64,000 nucleotides of DNA from Deinococcus grandis (GCF_001485435.1 NZ_BCMS01000001.1:1187501-1251500), one strand, 5' to 3'; positions 52,269 through 60,552 are shown, numbered from the stretch's first letter. The notes: a model not told the origin generated them from the letters alone. Numbers and translations are program-made.

Positions 52269-53372
52269 TCAGGGTTGGGGCCGACGGAGCACGGTCCGGG
52301 GCGCCGGGTCGCTTCCCTGGGCGGGGGACCAGATGCCCCACACGCGCGCCTGGTTGCGGCCACCGTGCTTCGCGGCGTACAGCGCCTCGTCGGCGCGCTG
52401 CACGAGCTGCCGCAGCGGTACGGACGCCCAGCTGGCCCCGCCGACCGAGACGGTCACGGTGCCGCCGGTGGCGCGCATGGGGTGCCGTTCGACCGCGGCG
52501 CGCAGCCGCTCGGCGACGCGGTTCAGGCCGTCGCCCTTGACGTCCCGCAGGATCACGGCGAATTCCTCCCCGCCGTAGCGGTAGGCGCGGTCCCGGCCGC
52601 GCGCCTCGCGTTCCAGCAGCCGCGCGATCTCCTGCAGCACCTCGTCTCCCGCGTGATGCCCGTGCGTGTCGTTCACGCGTTTGAAGTGATCGACGTCCAG
52701 CAGCAGCAGCGCGTCGCCCGGCCCCATCGCCTCCAGGTCCAGGTCGAACTGACGGCGGTTGCCCAGGCCGGTCAGGGCGTCCGTCAGGGCCGCCGACTGC
52801 CACTGGCGGGTCAGGCGCAGCACGTGAAAGCGTTCGCTGAGGACGCCCCACGCGGCCAGGGCGCCCAGGACGTTCATGACCAGCAGCAGCGGGTACACCT
52901 GCGTGAACAGCTGCGGGCCGTCCGGCAGGAACAGCAGCGGCACGCCGTTGAACGCGAACATGACGATCACGCCGGGCCAGTGCCGCCAGAACAGCGGCCC
53001 GACCGCCGGCACGACGCGCCGCATCAGGGCCGTCGCCACGATCACGCTCAGCAGGCTGGGCAGCGCCGCGTACAGCCCCACGCCGCCCAGCAGCGCCCGG
53101 TAGAGCATGATGGGCAGAGCGACCAGCACGCCCGCCAGCGGTCCGAACTGGAGGGTCGCGAACGCCACGGGTACCGCCCGCAGGTCCACCTGCACGCCCG
53201 GCGCGATGGGCGCGGGAAACAGCATCAGGATCAGCCCGGCGGCGGCCAGGGCCGACAGGCGCAGCGCGTGCCGCCAGCCCCGGCGCGGGACCGGCCACGA
53301 CCGGAACGTGAAGCGCAGCAGGTAGTGCAGGCTGATCAGCAGGCAGAGGTTGAAGAACAGTTCACGCAACAT
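52269..53372 (-). CDS. Membrane 5TM-LytS-like diguanylate cyclase (GGDEF)
   Basis: This 367-aa protein has five or six membrane helices of the 5TMR-LYT type (LQFGPLAGVLVALPIMLYRALLGG) and a C-terminal GGDEF domain. LTDALTGLGNRRQFDLDLE, VDHFKRVND, and RYGGEEFAVIL show an active cyclase that makes cyclic di-GMP. RGRD lies exactly five residues before GGEEF, so the inhibitory I-site is present, unlike in the other diguanylate cyclase of this window. GAGG 5 nt before the ATG is a weak ribosome site. Confidence 0.9.
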   Translation of the reverse strand: MLRELFFNLCLLISLHYLLRFTFRSWPVPRRGWRHALRLSALAAAGLILMLFPAPIAPGVQVDLRAVPVAFATLQFGPLAGVLVALPIMLYRALLGGVGLYAALPSLLSVIVATALMRRVVPAVGPLFWRHWPGVIVMFAFNGVPLLFLPDGPQLFTQVYPLLLVMNVLGALAAWGVLSERFHVLRLTRQWQSAALTDALTGLGNRRQFDLDLEAMGPGDALLLLDVDHFKRVNDTHGHHAGDEVLQEIARLLEREARGRDRAYRYGGEEFAVILRDVKGDGLNRVAERLRAAVERHPMRATGGTVTVSVGGASWASVPLRQLVQRADEALYAAKHGGRNQARVWGIWSPAQGSDPAPRTVLRRPQP

Positions 53373-53542
53373 GACAGCCTCGGCAGGGCGGCGGGAGGAA
53401 CGTGGTCGACGTTCAGGGCGTGTGGGGGAGCTGCGGTCAGTGTACCGGTGCGCGCGGCGCGTCAGTGTGTCAGGTGACTCGGCAGTCGGCCGGGCGGCTC
53501 CCGGCCCACCTCCGTTATTGATCGCGTTCTCTCAAGAAGTGG

Positions 53543-53548
53543 TAGACT
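53543..53548 (+). promoter_or_regulatory. -10 box, leaderless Fur-family gene
   Basis: TAGACT ends 7 nt before the ATG at 53556. Confidence 0.65.
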
Positions 53549-53555
53549 GCTGGGT

Positions 53556-53942
53556 ATGACCGCCTCCCGCAGCACCCGACAGCGTGACGTGATCACCCGC
53601 GTCCTGCACGACGCCGAGGGACCCCTGGGCGTCGGTGACGTGCTCGAACGGGCCCGTACGGACCTGCCGGCGCTGGGCGTCGCCACGGTGTACCGCACCC
53701 TGAAGCTCCTGACCGACCAGGGCCGCATCCACCCCGTCACGCTGGATGGCGAGACCCTCTACGAATCCAGCGGTAAGGGCCATCACCACCACTTCGCCTG
53801 CACCCGTTGCCAGCGCGTGTTCACGCTGCACACCTGCCCGGTCGCGCTGCCCAGCGGCACCGTCTACCCCGGCGGCTTCATCGTCGAGGCACACGAGGTC
53901 ACGCTGTACGGGCAGTGCCCGCAGTGCGCGCAGGCCAGCTGA
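53556..53942 (+). CDS. Fur-family metalloregulator
   Basis: This 128-aa repressor binds a metal ion and then palindromic DNA. ASRSTRQRDVITRVL and VATVYRTLKLLTDQGRI are the winged-helix part, HHHHFACTRC the metal-binding region of the dimerisation domain, and CTRC with CPQC the structural zinc site. Fur, Zur, PerR and manganese-responsive Mur cannot be told apart from sequence alone. It is divergent from the GGDEF gene. An imperfect repeat (TTGATCGCGTTCTCTCAA) upstream could be its own operator. Confidence 0.93.
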   Translation: MTASRSTRQRDVITRVLHDAEGPLGVGDVLERARTDLPALGVATVYRTLKLLTDQGRIHPVTLDGETLYESSGKGHHHHFACTRCQRVFTLHTCPVALPSGTVYPGGFIVEAHEVTLYGQCPQCAQAS

Positions 53943-53959
53943 ACCAGCCCGGTCGCAAA

Positions 53960-53991
53960 AGCCGCCGCCCAGGTTGATCCGGGCGGCGGCT
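53960..53991. terminator. Bidirectional terminator between the Fur-family gene and era
   Basis: GCCGCCGCCC (53961-53970) pairs with GGGCGGCGGC (53981-53990), extended by one A-T pair. AAAA precedes and TCTT follows it, so it could end transcription from both sides. Confidence 0.7.
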
Positions 53992-54004
53992 CTTCTGCTC
54001 GGGT

Positions 54005-54925
54005 TTACTCGTAGCCGAGTTCGCGCAGGGCCTCGACGTCCTCGCGCCAGCCGGGAATCACGATGACCTCCAGCCCCAGGTACACCTTGCGGTCCAGGAA
54101 GACCTCCAGCTGCTTGCGGGCTGCCTGACCGATCTCGCGCAGCTGCTTGCCGCCCGAGCCGATCACCATGCCCTTGTGCGCGTTCTTCTCTACGACGATC
54201 TCGCCCTCGATGCGCTGCAGGCCGTCCTCGCGTTCCGTCCAGCGGTTCACGCGCGTCGCCACCGCGTAGGGCAGCTCGTCGCGCAGCTTCTTCATGGCTT
54301 CCTCGCGGATGATCTCGGCGGCCCACTGCTCGCGGCTCTGGTCACTGGCAGGACCGACCGGAAAGAAGAAGGGGCTCTCGGGCAGGATCTCCAGCAGCTG
54401 CTCGCGCAGGGTCGCCACGGCATTCGGGTTGTTCTGCGCGCTGAGCATCGTGTCGCTCAGGTCGGCGTCGCGGCCTTCCAGCAGCGCGCGGTACAGCTTC
54501 ATGGCCTCGTCGGGGTACTTGGCGGCGTCGGTCTTGTTGCCCACCAGGAACAGCGGCTTGGGCAGCTCGCGCACCTGCCGCGCGACCAGCTGGTCTTCGT
54601 CGGTGGGCGGGTGGCGCAGGTCCACGACCCACACGACGGCGTCCACGTCGGCCAGGGCGCTGTGCACCTCGTGGTTCATGTACTTGCCCAGTGCGTCCTT
54701 GGGCTTGTGCAGGCCCGGGGTGTCCACGAACACGATCTGGCGGTCGCCGCTGGTGTGGATGCCGCGCACGCCGCGGCGGGTGGTCTGCGGCCGGGGGCTG
54801 GTCGGGGCGACCTTGGTGCCCAGGAAGGCGTTCAGGAGGGTGCTTTTGCCGACGTTGGGCTTGCCCACGATGGCCACGAAGCCGGAGTGGGTCTGCTCGC
54901 CGGAGGTCATGGAAGATTCCGTCAT
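54005..54925 (-). CDS. era: GTPase Era
   Basis: Era (306 aa) is a GTPase that helps mature 16S rRNA and assemble the small ribosomal subunit. GKPNVGKST (G1), VFVDTPG (G3), GNKTD (G4) and the C-terminal KH RNA-binding segment VIGSGGKQLREIGQAAR are all present. ATG 54925 was preferred over the upstream ATG because CAATGCT, a -10-like box, ends 5-6 nt before it; the first residues upstream do not match the family. Confidence 0.95.
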   Translation of the reverse strand: MTESSMTSGEQTHSGFVAIVGKPNVGKSTLLNAFLGTKVAPTSPRPQTTRRGVRGIHTSGDRQIVFVDTPGLHKPKDALGKYMNHEVHSALADVDAVVWVVDLRHPPTDEDQLVARQVRELPKPLFLVGNKTDAAKYPDEAMKLYRALLEGRDADLSDTMLSAQNNPNAVATLREQLLEILPESPFFFPVGPASDQSREQWAAEIIREEAMKKLRDELPYAVATRVNRWTEREDGLQRIEGEIVVEKNAHKGMVIGSGGKQLREIGQAARKQLEVFLDRKVYLGLEVIVIPGWREDVEALRELGYE

Positions 54926-54993
54926 CGCGGAGCATTGTGACACGCCGGGGCGCAGACAAAGGTGCCGCGCCCCCGCCCGACCATGAAGGAAGC

Positions 54994-55650
54994 ATGAACG
55001 GAGGCGCGGGCAACTCCGCTGGCGTGACGGGCGTACTCCGTGCCATGAGAAGCCCCGTGACCAGCGGTCCCGAAAGCAGCGTGCAGGACATGTTCGCCCA
55101 GAGCGTCGCCGTCCTGAGCCGCCCCAGCCCCGCCACCTTCGAACGCTTCGAGCGGCGCGGCAGGCTGACCGGCGCCCTGATCTACGTCATGATCGCCGCC
55201 GTCGTCTCGGGCGTGATCGCCGCGCTGTTCTCGTTCCTGCACAGCGACGTGACCTTCTTCGGGCAGCTGTTCGGCCGCCTGATCACCATTCCCCTGGGCT
55301 TCCTGGCCTTCACCGGCGGCGTGTACCTGATCGGCCGCACCCTCTTCCGGGGCACCGGCACCTACCCGGAGGTCGCGTACTCCTTCGCGCTGTTCTACGT
55401 GCCCCTGAGCATCGTCAGCACCCTGATCGGCATCATTCCCATCCTGGGCTGGCTGGCCATGTTCGTAATCGGGCTGGCCATGATCTACTTCGGCTTCCTG
55501 GCCGTGCAGAGCAGCATGAACCTGCGCGACCAGACCCAGGCGGTCGTCACGCTGGTCCTCGCCTGGATCGCGCAGATGGTCGTGGCGGGCGTGATCGGCA
55601 GCGTAATTGCCGGGATCTTCGTCGCGGGCCGCGCCGTCACCGGGAACTGA
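54994..55650 (+). CDS. Yip1-domain membrane protein
   Basis: This 218-aa protein has about five membrane helices and matches the bacterial Yip1 family, whose function is unclear. RGRLTGALIYVMIAAVVSGVIAAL and LGFLAFTGGVYLIGRTLFRGTGTYPEVAYSFALFYVPLSIV are typical. The ATG at 54994 with GAAGGA 3-8 nt before it is used here; ATG 55045 is possible. An 11-bp hairpin follows the stop. Confidence 0.82.
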   Translation: MNGGAGNSAGVTGVLRAMRSPVTSGPESSVQDMFAQSVAVLSRPSPATFERFERRGRLTGALIYVMIAAVVSGVIAALFSFLHSDVTFFGQLFGRLITIPLGFLAFTGGVYLIGRTLFRGTGTYPEVAYSFALFYVPLSIVSTLIGIIPILGWLAMFVIGLAMIYFGFLAVQSSMNLRDQTQAVVTLVLAWIAQMVVAGVIGSVIAGIFVAGRAVTGN

Positions 55651-55667
55651 TCTTCTCTTCACCGAAC

Positions 55668-55703
55668 AGGGGCGGGCCACCGGTCGCCGGTCGGCCCGCC
55701 CCT
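55668..55703 (+). terminator. Terminator after the Yip1 gene
   Basis: AGGGGCGGGCC (55668-55678) pairs with GGCCCGCCCCT (55693-55703), and the inner ACCGG/CCGGT extends the stem. It lies 17 nt after the stop and before the convergent transglutaminase gene. Confidence 0.7.
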
Positions 55704-55715
55704 GCCCCTGTCCCG

Positions 55716-56540
55716 CTAGGCCTCGCCGTACACGTACACCGCGACCGACATGCTGCCCCTGCCGCCCCCGTAGTACGTGCCCCGCACCGGGGAGACGTCG
55801 CTGTACTCGCGGCCGTGCCCGATCTTGATGTGTTTCTCGCGCGCCACGCAGTTGTTCGTGGGGTCCAGGCCCAGCCACCCGTAGTCCGGCACGAAGCATT
55901 CCACCCAGGCGTGCGTGGCCTCGGCGCCGCGCATCTCGCCGCCGCTGTACAGGTAGCCGCTCACGTACCGTGACGGGATGCCCAGCTGCCGCGTGATGCC
56001 CAGCATGGCGTGCGTGAAGTCCTGACACACGCCCCGCCCGTGCTGCGCGAACTCCGCCAGGGGCGTGCTGACCGTCGTGGCGGCCGTGTCGTACGTGAAC
56101 TGCGAGTACAGGAACGCATTCAGGTTCAGCAGGTACTCGCCCAGGTCGTCGCGGTCGTCGGGACGCGTCACGCCGAACACCTCCGGCCACGCCCCGGCCG
56201 GGACGCGCGGGCACGGCACCAGGAACTCCGTCAGAGGCCCCCGGGCGCCCCGCAGCGCCGCGACCGGCGTCGGCCCGGGGTCGGGCAGCGCGTGCGTGTC
56301 CACCATCGCCTGCGCCTCGATCCGCAGCTGCGTGTGCTGATCGTGCACGTGCACGTGATGCACGATCGCCCCGAAGTAATCCTTGTGTGAGGTCACCTCC
56401 GCCTGGGGCACCACGTGCAGGTGAAAGGACCGCACCGACTGCCGCGCCTCGTGCGTGGGGTGCAGCCGCACCTGATTGAACGAATCCCAGGCGGGCTGCG
56501 GGTACCGGTACTCGGTCACGTGCCGGATCTCACACCGCAC
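55716..56540 (-). CDS. Transglutaminase-like cysteine peptidase family protein
   Basis: This 274-aa protein has the papain-like transglutaminase fold. The catalytic triad is visible as Cys in GRGVCQDFTHAML, His in ATHAWVECF and Asp in GLDPTNN. The N-terminal transglutaminase_N domain (residues 1-90) precedes it. The gene is the third of an operon with the alpha-E and ATP-grasp genes, a triad known in many bacteria and suspected of making or modifying a peptide. The GTG has GGAGG 8 nt upstream. The substrate is not known. Confidence 0.93.
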   Translation of the reverse strand: MRCEIRHVTEYRYPQPAWDSFNQVRLHPTHEARQSVRSFHLHVVPQAEVTSHKDYFGAIVHHVHVHDQHTQLRIEAQAMVDTHALPDPGPTPVAALRGARGPLTEFLVPCPRVPAGAWPEVFGVTRPDDRDDLGEYLLNLNAFLYSQFTYDTAATTVSTPLAEFAQHGRGVCQDFTHAMLGITRQLGIPSRYVSGYLYSGGEMRGAEATHAWVECFVPDYGWLGLDPTNNCVAREKHIKIGHGREYSDVSPVRGTYYGGGRGSMSVAVYVYGEA

Positions 56541-56567
56541 CGCGACCCCTCCATGCAGGCGCGCCGC

Positions 56568-57521
56568 TCATTCCTGCTCGAAGTACGCCGCGGTGATCGC
56601 CGCGCCCACGCCGTTCACGTCCACCAGCAGGTCCGGCAGGCCCGGCTGCCCACCCAGCAGGATGTCGTCCACCTGCGCGAATTCCAGCCGCGCCACCAGC
56701 CAGCGCGACAGGCGCATCACCCCGGGATGCTCGCCCGGGTGGCAGCGGTCGATCTGCTCCAGCGCGTCGTGCAGGTTCTGCGCGCTGTAGCGCACGCTGC
56801 GCGGGAAGTACTCGTCGAGCAGCAGGAAGCCCGCGATCAGGCGCGGGTCGATCCCGGCGTGCACCCGCTTGCGGTACGCCTCGTAGGCGCTGGCTCCCTT
56901 GAGGACCTGCACCCAGCGCTGCTCGAGCTGCATGGCCGCCGCCGGGTCCAGCGCGCCGCCCAGCACCCCGGGCGTGAGGCGCCCCTGCAGGACCCGCAGG
57001 GTGTTGTCGGCCCGTTCGAGCATCTGCCCGGCCCGCATGAACGACCAGCCCTCGTCGCGCGGCAGGGTGGCGAACGCGATCCCGAAGAAGAACTGCGACG
57101 CCTCGCGCGCCGCCACGCAGAACTCGAACAGTCCGTCCCGGTCGAGGACATCCCCGGTCTCGAAGCACAGGTTCAGGTACGCGCGGTTCACGGCCTCCCA
57201 CATCTCGCTGGGAATCCGGTCCCGCAGCCCCCGCGCGTTCGACCGGGCGTACGCGAGGCTGCTGGCGATACTCGACGGGTTCTCCCGGTCGAAGGCCAGC
57301 CACGAGCCCACGCTGCGGGTGTCCACCCGCCCGTAGCGGGCGCGCAGGGCCTCCTCGCCGCCCGTGAGGTCCAGCAGGGGCCGCCAGTGCTCCCGGGCGC
57401 TGCCCGCGGATTCCAGCGTGGCGTAGTAGTTCACGCTCAGGAGCCGCGCGGTGTTCTCCGCGCGTTCCATGTAGCGGCCCATCCAGAACAGGTTCTCGGC
57501 CAGTCGCGACAGCAGCAGCAT
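56568..57521 (-). CDS. Alpha-E domain protein
   Basis: This 317-aa all-helical protein starts MLLLSRLAENLFWMGRYMERAENTARLL, the hallmark of the alpha-E family, and later has GWSFMRAGQMLERADNTLRVL as its second repeat. The family always travels with the circularly permuted ATP-grasp protein. Its ATG shares one base with the stop of that gene. The role is unknown, possibly as a scaffold or peptide-binding partner. Confidence 0.93.
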   Translation of the reverse strand: MLLLSRLAENLFWMGRYMERAENTARLLSVNYYATLESAGSAREHWRPLLDLTGGEEALRARYGRVDTRSVGSWLAFDRENPSSIASSLAYARSNARGLRDRIPSEMWEAVNRAYLNLCFETGDVLDRDGLFEFCVAAREASQFFFGIAFATLPRDEGWSFMRAGQMLERADNTLRVLQGRLTPGVLGGALDPAAAMQLEQRWVQVLKGASAYEAYRKRVHAGIDPRLIAGFLLLDEYFPRSVRYSAQNLHDALEQIDRCHPGEHPGVMRLSRWLVARLEFAQVDDILLGGQPGLPDLLVDVNGVGAAITAAYFEQE

Positions 57522-59353
57522 CAGCGCTCCTCCCCGTCAGCGGCCAGCTGATCCTTCTCCAGCTGCTGCTGGAACGAGTGCAGGCCCGGACTGTCCGACG
57601 GGGCCAGCGCCGGGGGCGGCGGGACCGGCGCGCGCTGACTCTCGCCGTACGCGGCCACCTGCGCCTCGTCCGCCGCCTGCGCGCGGTGCATCGCCGCGTG
57701 GTCCGCCAGCTGCGCCAGCGACTGCGCCGAGACCTCGCCGCCCAGCGGGACCGCGCCGAAGCCCCCCTGCCACTGCGACTGAGACTGAGACTGGGACTGG
57801 GATTGCGTCTGGGACTGACCGCCCCCCGACTGGGACTGGCTCTGCGACTGGCTCTGACCCTGCGCCTGCCCGGGCGACGTATCGCCGTGCAGCAGCTGCG
57901 TCATGCCCAGCGGCGCCGCCGGACCGTCATGATCGAGCACCCAGGTGTCCTTGCTGCCCCCACCCTGCGAGCTGTTCACGACCAGACTGCCCCGGCGCAG
58001 CGCCACCCGCGTGAGGCCGCCCGGCACGATCGTCACGTCCTCACCGAACAGCACGTACGGCCGCAGGTCCACGTGCGCCGCCTCGAAGCCGCCGCTGTCC
58101 GGGTAGAAGGTCGGGTGCCGCGACAGGCCCACCACCGGCTGCGCGATGAAGTCGCGCGGATCACGCCGCACCTTCTCCAGGTACGTCTGGATCTCGTCGC
58201 GCGTGGCGGCCGGACCGATCAGCATGCCGTACCCACCGGCCTCGCCCACCGACTTGAACACCAGATCCTGCGCGTTCGCCAGCATGAACTCCAGCTGCTC
58301 GGCGTTCCAGCCCAGGTACGTGGGCACGTTGTTCAGGATCGGCGTCTCGTTCAGGTAGTAGCGGATCATGTCCGGCACGTACGCGTACACCGCCTTGTCG
58401 TCCGCGACGCCCGTCCCGATGGCGTTGGCGATCGCCACGCGCCCCTGCCGGTACACGTCCACCAGTCCCGCCACGCCCAGCGCGCTGTCCCGGCGGAACG
58501 CCAGCGGATCGAGGAAATCGTCGTCGATGCGGCGGTAGATCACGTCCACCTGCCGCCGCCCACCGGTCGTGCGCATCCACACCCGCCCGCCGTCCACGAA
58601 CAGGTCACGGCCCTCGACGAGTTCCACGCCCATCTGCTGCGCGAGGTACGCGTGCTCGAAGTACGCGCTGTTGTACATGCCGGGCGTCAGCACGACCACG
58701 GTGCCGTTCTCGCGCGGGCTGCTGGCCAGCAGCAGTTTCAGCAGCGCCGACGCGTAGTGCTGCACGGGCCGCACGCCCTGGCCCTCGAACATGCCGGGGT
58801 ACACGCGGGTCATCGCCTGCCGGTTGGCCAGCAGGTACGACACGCCGCTCGGCGAGCGCAGGTTGTCCTCCAGCACGAGGTACTCGCCCTGCTCGTTGCG
58901 GATCAGGTCCGTGCCCACCACGTGCGTGAAGATCCCGCCGGGCGGCAGCACGCCGTGCACCTCGCGCCGGAAGTGCGCCGAGGTGTACACCAGTTCCGCC
59001 GGGATCACGCCGTCCCCCAGGATCTGCGCGCCGCTGTAGATGTCGGTCAGAAACGCGTTCAGCGCCCGCACCCGCTGCGTCAGGCCCGACTCGATGTGCG
59101 ACCACTCGCTCGCCGGGATGATGCGCGGCACCGGATCGAACGGGAACGTCCGCTCGGTGCCCTGCGCGTCCCCGTACACCGTGAACGTGATGCCCTGATT
59201 GCGGAAGGCCAGATCCAGCAGCTGATGCCGCCGCCGGAATTCATCCACGCCCAGCGCGTCCAGGTACGTCTCGACCCCCTGGTAGTGGGCGCGCGCCGCG
59301 CCGAGTGCCGTGAACATCTCATCGTAGAACCTGCTGCCCGGCTCGTACCTCAT
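57521..59353 (-). CDS. Circularly permuted ATP-grasp protein with SQ-repeat tail
   Basis: This 610-aa protein is a circularly permuted type 2 ATP-grasp enzyme, a family suspected of forming peptide-like bonds. LVLEDNLRSPSGVSYLLANR and GGYGMLIGPAATRDEI are conserved, and LGWNAEQLEFMLANAQDLVFKSVGEAGG is the ATP-binding core. Residues 495-528 form a Ser-Gln-rich low-complexity stretch, SQSQSQSQSGGGQSQTQ and further, and an 82-residue tail follows. The homologous family usually ends before this. The DNA of the stretch is a 6-bp degenerate repeat. It heads the operon ATP-grasp, alpha-E, transglutaminase. Confidence 0.9.
   Translation of the reverse strand: MRYEPGSRFYDEMFTALGAARAHYQGVETYLDALGVDEFRRRHQLLDLAFRNQGITFTVYGDAQGTERTFPFDPVPRIIPASEWSHIESGLTQRVRALNAFLTDIYSGAQILGDGVIPAELVYTSAHFRREVHGVLPPGGIFTHVVGTDLIRNEQGEYLVLEDNLRSPSGVSYLLANRQAMTRVYPGMFEGQGVRPVQHYASALLKLLLASSPRENGTVVVLTPGMYNSAYFEHAYLAQQMGVELVEGRDLFVDGGRVWMRTTGGRRQVDVIYRRIDDDFLDPLAFRRDSALGVAGLVDVYRQGRVAIANAIGTGVADDKAVYAYVPDMIRYYLNETPILNNVPTYLGWNAEQLEFMLANAQDLVFKSVGEAGGYGMLIGPAATRDEIQTYLEKVRRDPRDFIAQPVVGLSRHPTFYPDSGGFEAAHVDLRPYVLFGEDVTIVPGGLTRVALRRGSLVVNSSQGGGSKDTWVLDHDGPAAPLGMTQLLHGDTSPGQAQGQSQSQSQSQSGGGQSQTQSQSQSQSQSQWQGGFGAVPLGGEVSAQSLAQLADHAAMHRAQAADEAQVAAYGESQRAPVPPPPALAPSDSPGLHSFQQQLEKDQLAADGEER
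57770..57871. repeat. Degenerate 6-bp repeat coding for SQ dipeptides
   Basis: Units like GACTGG, GACTGA and GACTGC follow one another on the plus strand, which reads Ser-Gln on the minus strand. A change of one unit adds or removes two residues without frameshift. Confidence 0.65.
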
Positions 59354-59456
59354 TGCTTATCCAGCCCCCCGCGTTCCTAGAGATGCACCAAGATACGCAG
59401 CCGCGCGCCGCGCCCGCGAGTCATGAGAGGCGACATGAAGAAAGCCGCACCCGGGC

Positions 59457-59462
59457 TACACT
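59457..59462 (+). promoter_or_regulatory. -10 box, leaderless hypothetical gene
   Basis: TACACT ends 7 nt before the ATG at 59470. Confidence 0.6.
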
Positions 59463-59469
59463 GCCCCCC

Positions 59470-59775
59470 ATGACCGGAACCCCCGTTTCCCCCGACGACC
59501 GCGCCCGCCTGGACCAGGTGTTCATGCAGGTCGTCCTGGACGTCCAGGCCCAGGCGCAGCAGACCGCGCCCGCCCAGGGCGGCACCCTGGCCGCCATGTT
59601 CCACCGGGAGACCGTCAGTGACGCCCTGCAGGGCTGCGCCATGCTGATCGCCGGGTGGAACCAGGGCCGCGTGGACGACGCCGGACTGACCCGCACCACC
59701 AAGGCCCTGCGCGCCCTGGACCTGCCCGACCTGGCCGCCCGCGTGGAGAAACTCCGCCAGATCGCCGAGGCCTGA
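59470..59775 (+). CDS. Small helical hypothetical protein
   Basis: This 101-aa protein is all helical (DRARLDQVFMQVVLDVQAQAQQ, then ETVSDALQGCAMLIAGWNQGR and ALRALDLPDLAARVEKLRQIAEA) with no membrane segment or catalytic motif. The start is fixed by a -10 box 7 nt before the ATG. It is divergent from the ATP-grasp operon. No family is recognised. Confidence 0.7.
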   Translation: MTGTPVSPDDRARLDQVFMQVVLDVQAQAQQTAPAQGGTLAAMFHRETVSDALQGCAMLIAGWNQGRVDDAGLTRTTKALRALDLPDLAARVEKLRQIAEA

Positions 59776-59783
59776 ACGCCGCA

Positions 59784-59820
59784 GTGACCCAGCGGTGACC
59801 CAGCAGTGACCCAGCGGTGA
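59784..59820 (+). repeat. 11-bp tandem repeat GTGACCCAGCR
   Basis: Three full copies (59784-59794, 59795-59805 and 59806-59816) and the beginning of a fourth follow the preceding gene by 8 nt. They lie between two small genes and read GTGACCCAGC with G or A at the last base. Confidence 0.7.
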
Positions 59821-59883
59821 GGTGAGCGCGTGGGGGGCACTGCCCCTGACGGGCGGGTCCGGCGAAACCCGGCAGGCAGCGCG

Positions 59884-59889
59884 TACCAT
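59884..59889 (+). promoter_or_regulatory. -10 box, leaderless DUF2726-like gene
   Basis: TACCAT ends 5 nt before the ATG at 59895. Confidence 0.45.
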
Positions 59890-59894
59890 GACGC

Positions 59895-60335
59895 ATGCCG
59901 CTGCGATTCCTGAAACGAGGAGAGCCCGACGTCCAAGACGTGAAAGCACCCCGCACCGAGCGCTCCCGCCGCGAGGACCGCTTCGAGCAGGACCTGCGCG
60001 AGGCGCTGCGCGGCCAGAAGGTCGAGGTGCTGGGTCCGGTCGTGCTGCGCGACGTGCTGGCCTTCACGATCACCCCCGACCGGCCCAAGGGCGCGTTGGA
60101 ACAGCTGTCGCAGGTGAAGGTGGACTTCGCGCTCATCAATCCGCGCACCCGGGTGCCGTTCGCGGGTCTGATCCTGTCCTCCCGCGCGTACGGCCGGGAC
60201 CGCCGCCGCCCGCCCACCCCCACGACCGAGGACGCCGGGGCGCAGCGCGCCATCGTGACGGTGCTGCACCTCAACCCCAACCTGCTGCCCGACGCGGCCG
60301 CCATTCACGAGGCGCTGCGTCCCTACCTGTCGTGA
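59895..60335 (+). CDS. Small protein, weak DUF2726-like similarity
   Basis: This 146-aa, basic protein has an N-terminal helix (RSRREDRFEQDLREALRGQKVEVLGPVVLRDVL) and then VKVDFALINPRTRVPFAGLILSSRA, which resembles the DUF2726 domain found next to some DNA-related functions (a HxDF-IxPxT core). The conserved histidine is a valine here, so the match is weak. A basic RRRPPTPT linker follows. Its job is unknown. Confidence 0.6.
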   Translation: MPLRFLKRGEPDVQDVKAPRTERSRREDRFEQDLREALRGQKVEVLGPVVLRDVLAFTITPDRPKGALEQLSQVKVDFALINPRTRVPFAGLILSSRAYGRDRRRPPTPTTEDAGAQRAIVTVLHLNPNLLPDAAAIHEALRPYLS

Positions 60336-60412
60336 GGCGCGCCCCGGCGATCCATACGACCTGTCTGCATGTGCCCTAGACCGCCTGCCGGCGCGCGCAC
60401 GCTGCCGGGGCC

Positions 60413-60418
60413 TACACT
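60413..60418 (+). promoter_or_regulatory. -10 box of the aromatic leader peptide / DAHP synthase operon
   Basis: TACACT ends 7 nt before the leader ATG at 60426. Confidence 0.65.
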
Positions 60419-60425
60419 GCGGCCC

Positions 60426-60473
60426 ATGACGACGCGCGGCTCCTTTTATTGGTTCGGTTCCCACCGGGCCTAG
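60426..60473 (+). CDS. Leader peptide MTTRGSFYWFGSHRA (attenuator candidate)
   Basis: A 15-aa ORF with four successive aromatic codons (TTT TAT TGG TTC, 60444-60455) starts 7 nt after a -10 box and ends with TAG, 79 nt before DAHP synthase. Such runs of end-product codons mark ribosome-mediated attenuation leaders, known for example from trp and phe operons. The run contains all three aromatic amino acids, the end products of the pathway, which points to control by shortage of Phe, Tyr or Trp. Confidence 0.75.
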   Translation: MTTRGSFYWFGSHRA

Positions 60474-60526
60474 TCGCGCTTGCATTCCACCCCCCGACGC
60501 CCGGTGAGCCCACAAGCCACCGGGCG
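60462..60526 (+). promoter_or_regulatory. Mutually exclusive hairpins in the DAHP synthase leader
   Basis: CACCGGGC occurs twice (60462-60469 in the leader ORF and 60518-60525), and GCCCGGTG (60499-60506) can pair with either. The second choice makes a 9-bp hairpin (60498-60526). A ribosome stalled at the aromatic codons would cover the first copy. GGCTCCT (60438-60444) also complements AGGAGCC (60541-60547), the ribosome site of the gene. Confidence 0.55.
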
Positions 60527-60552
60527 CTGCCGTACACCCCAGGAGCCCCGCC

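Noticed and set aside
52181..52540. A plus-strand ORF of 119 codons opposite the GGDEF gene
   Set aside because: It overlaps the 3' part of a well-supported gene and reads as an Arg-rich shadow frame.
59784..59820. A CRISPR array
   Set aside because: The 11-bp unit is tandem with no spacers, and no cas gene is in the window.
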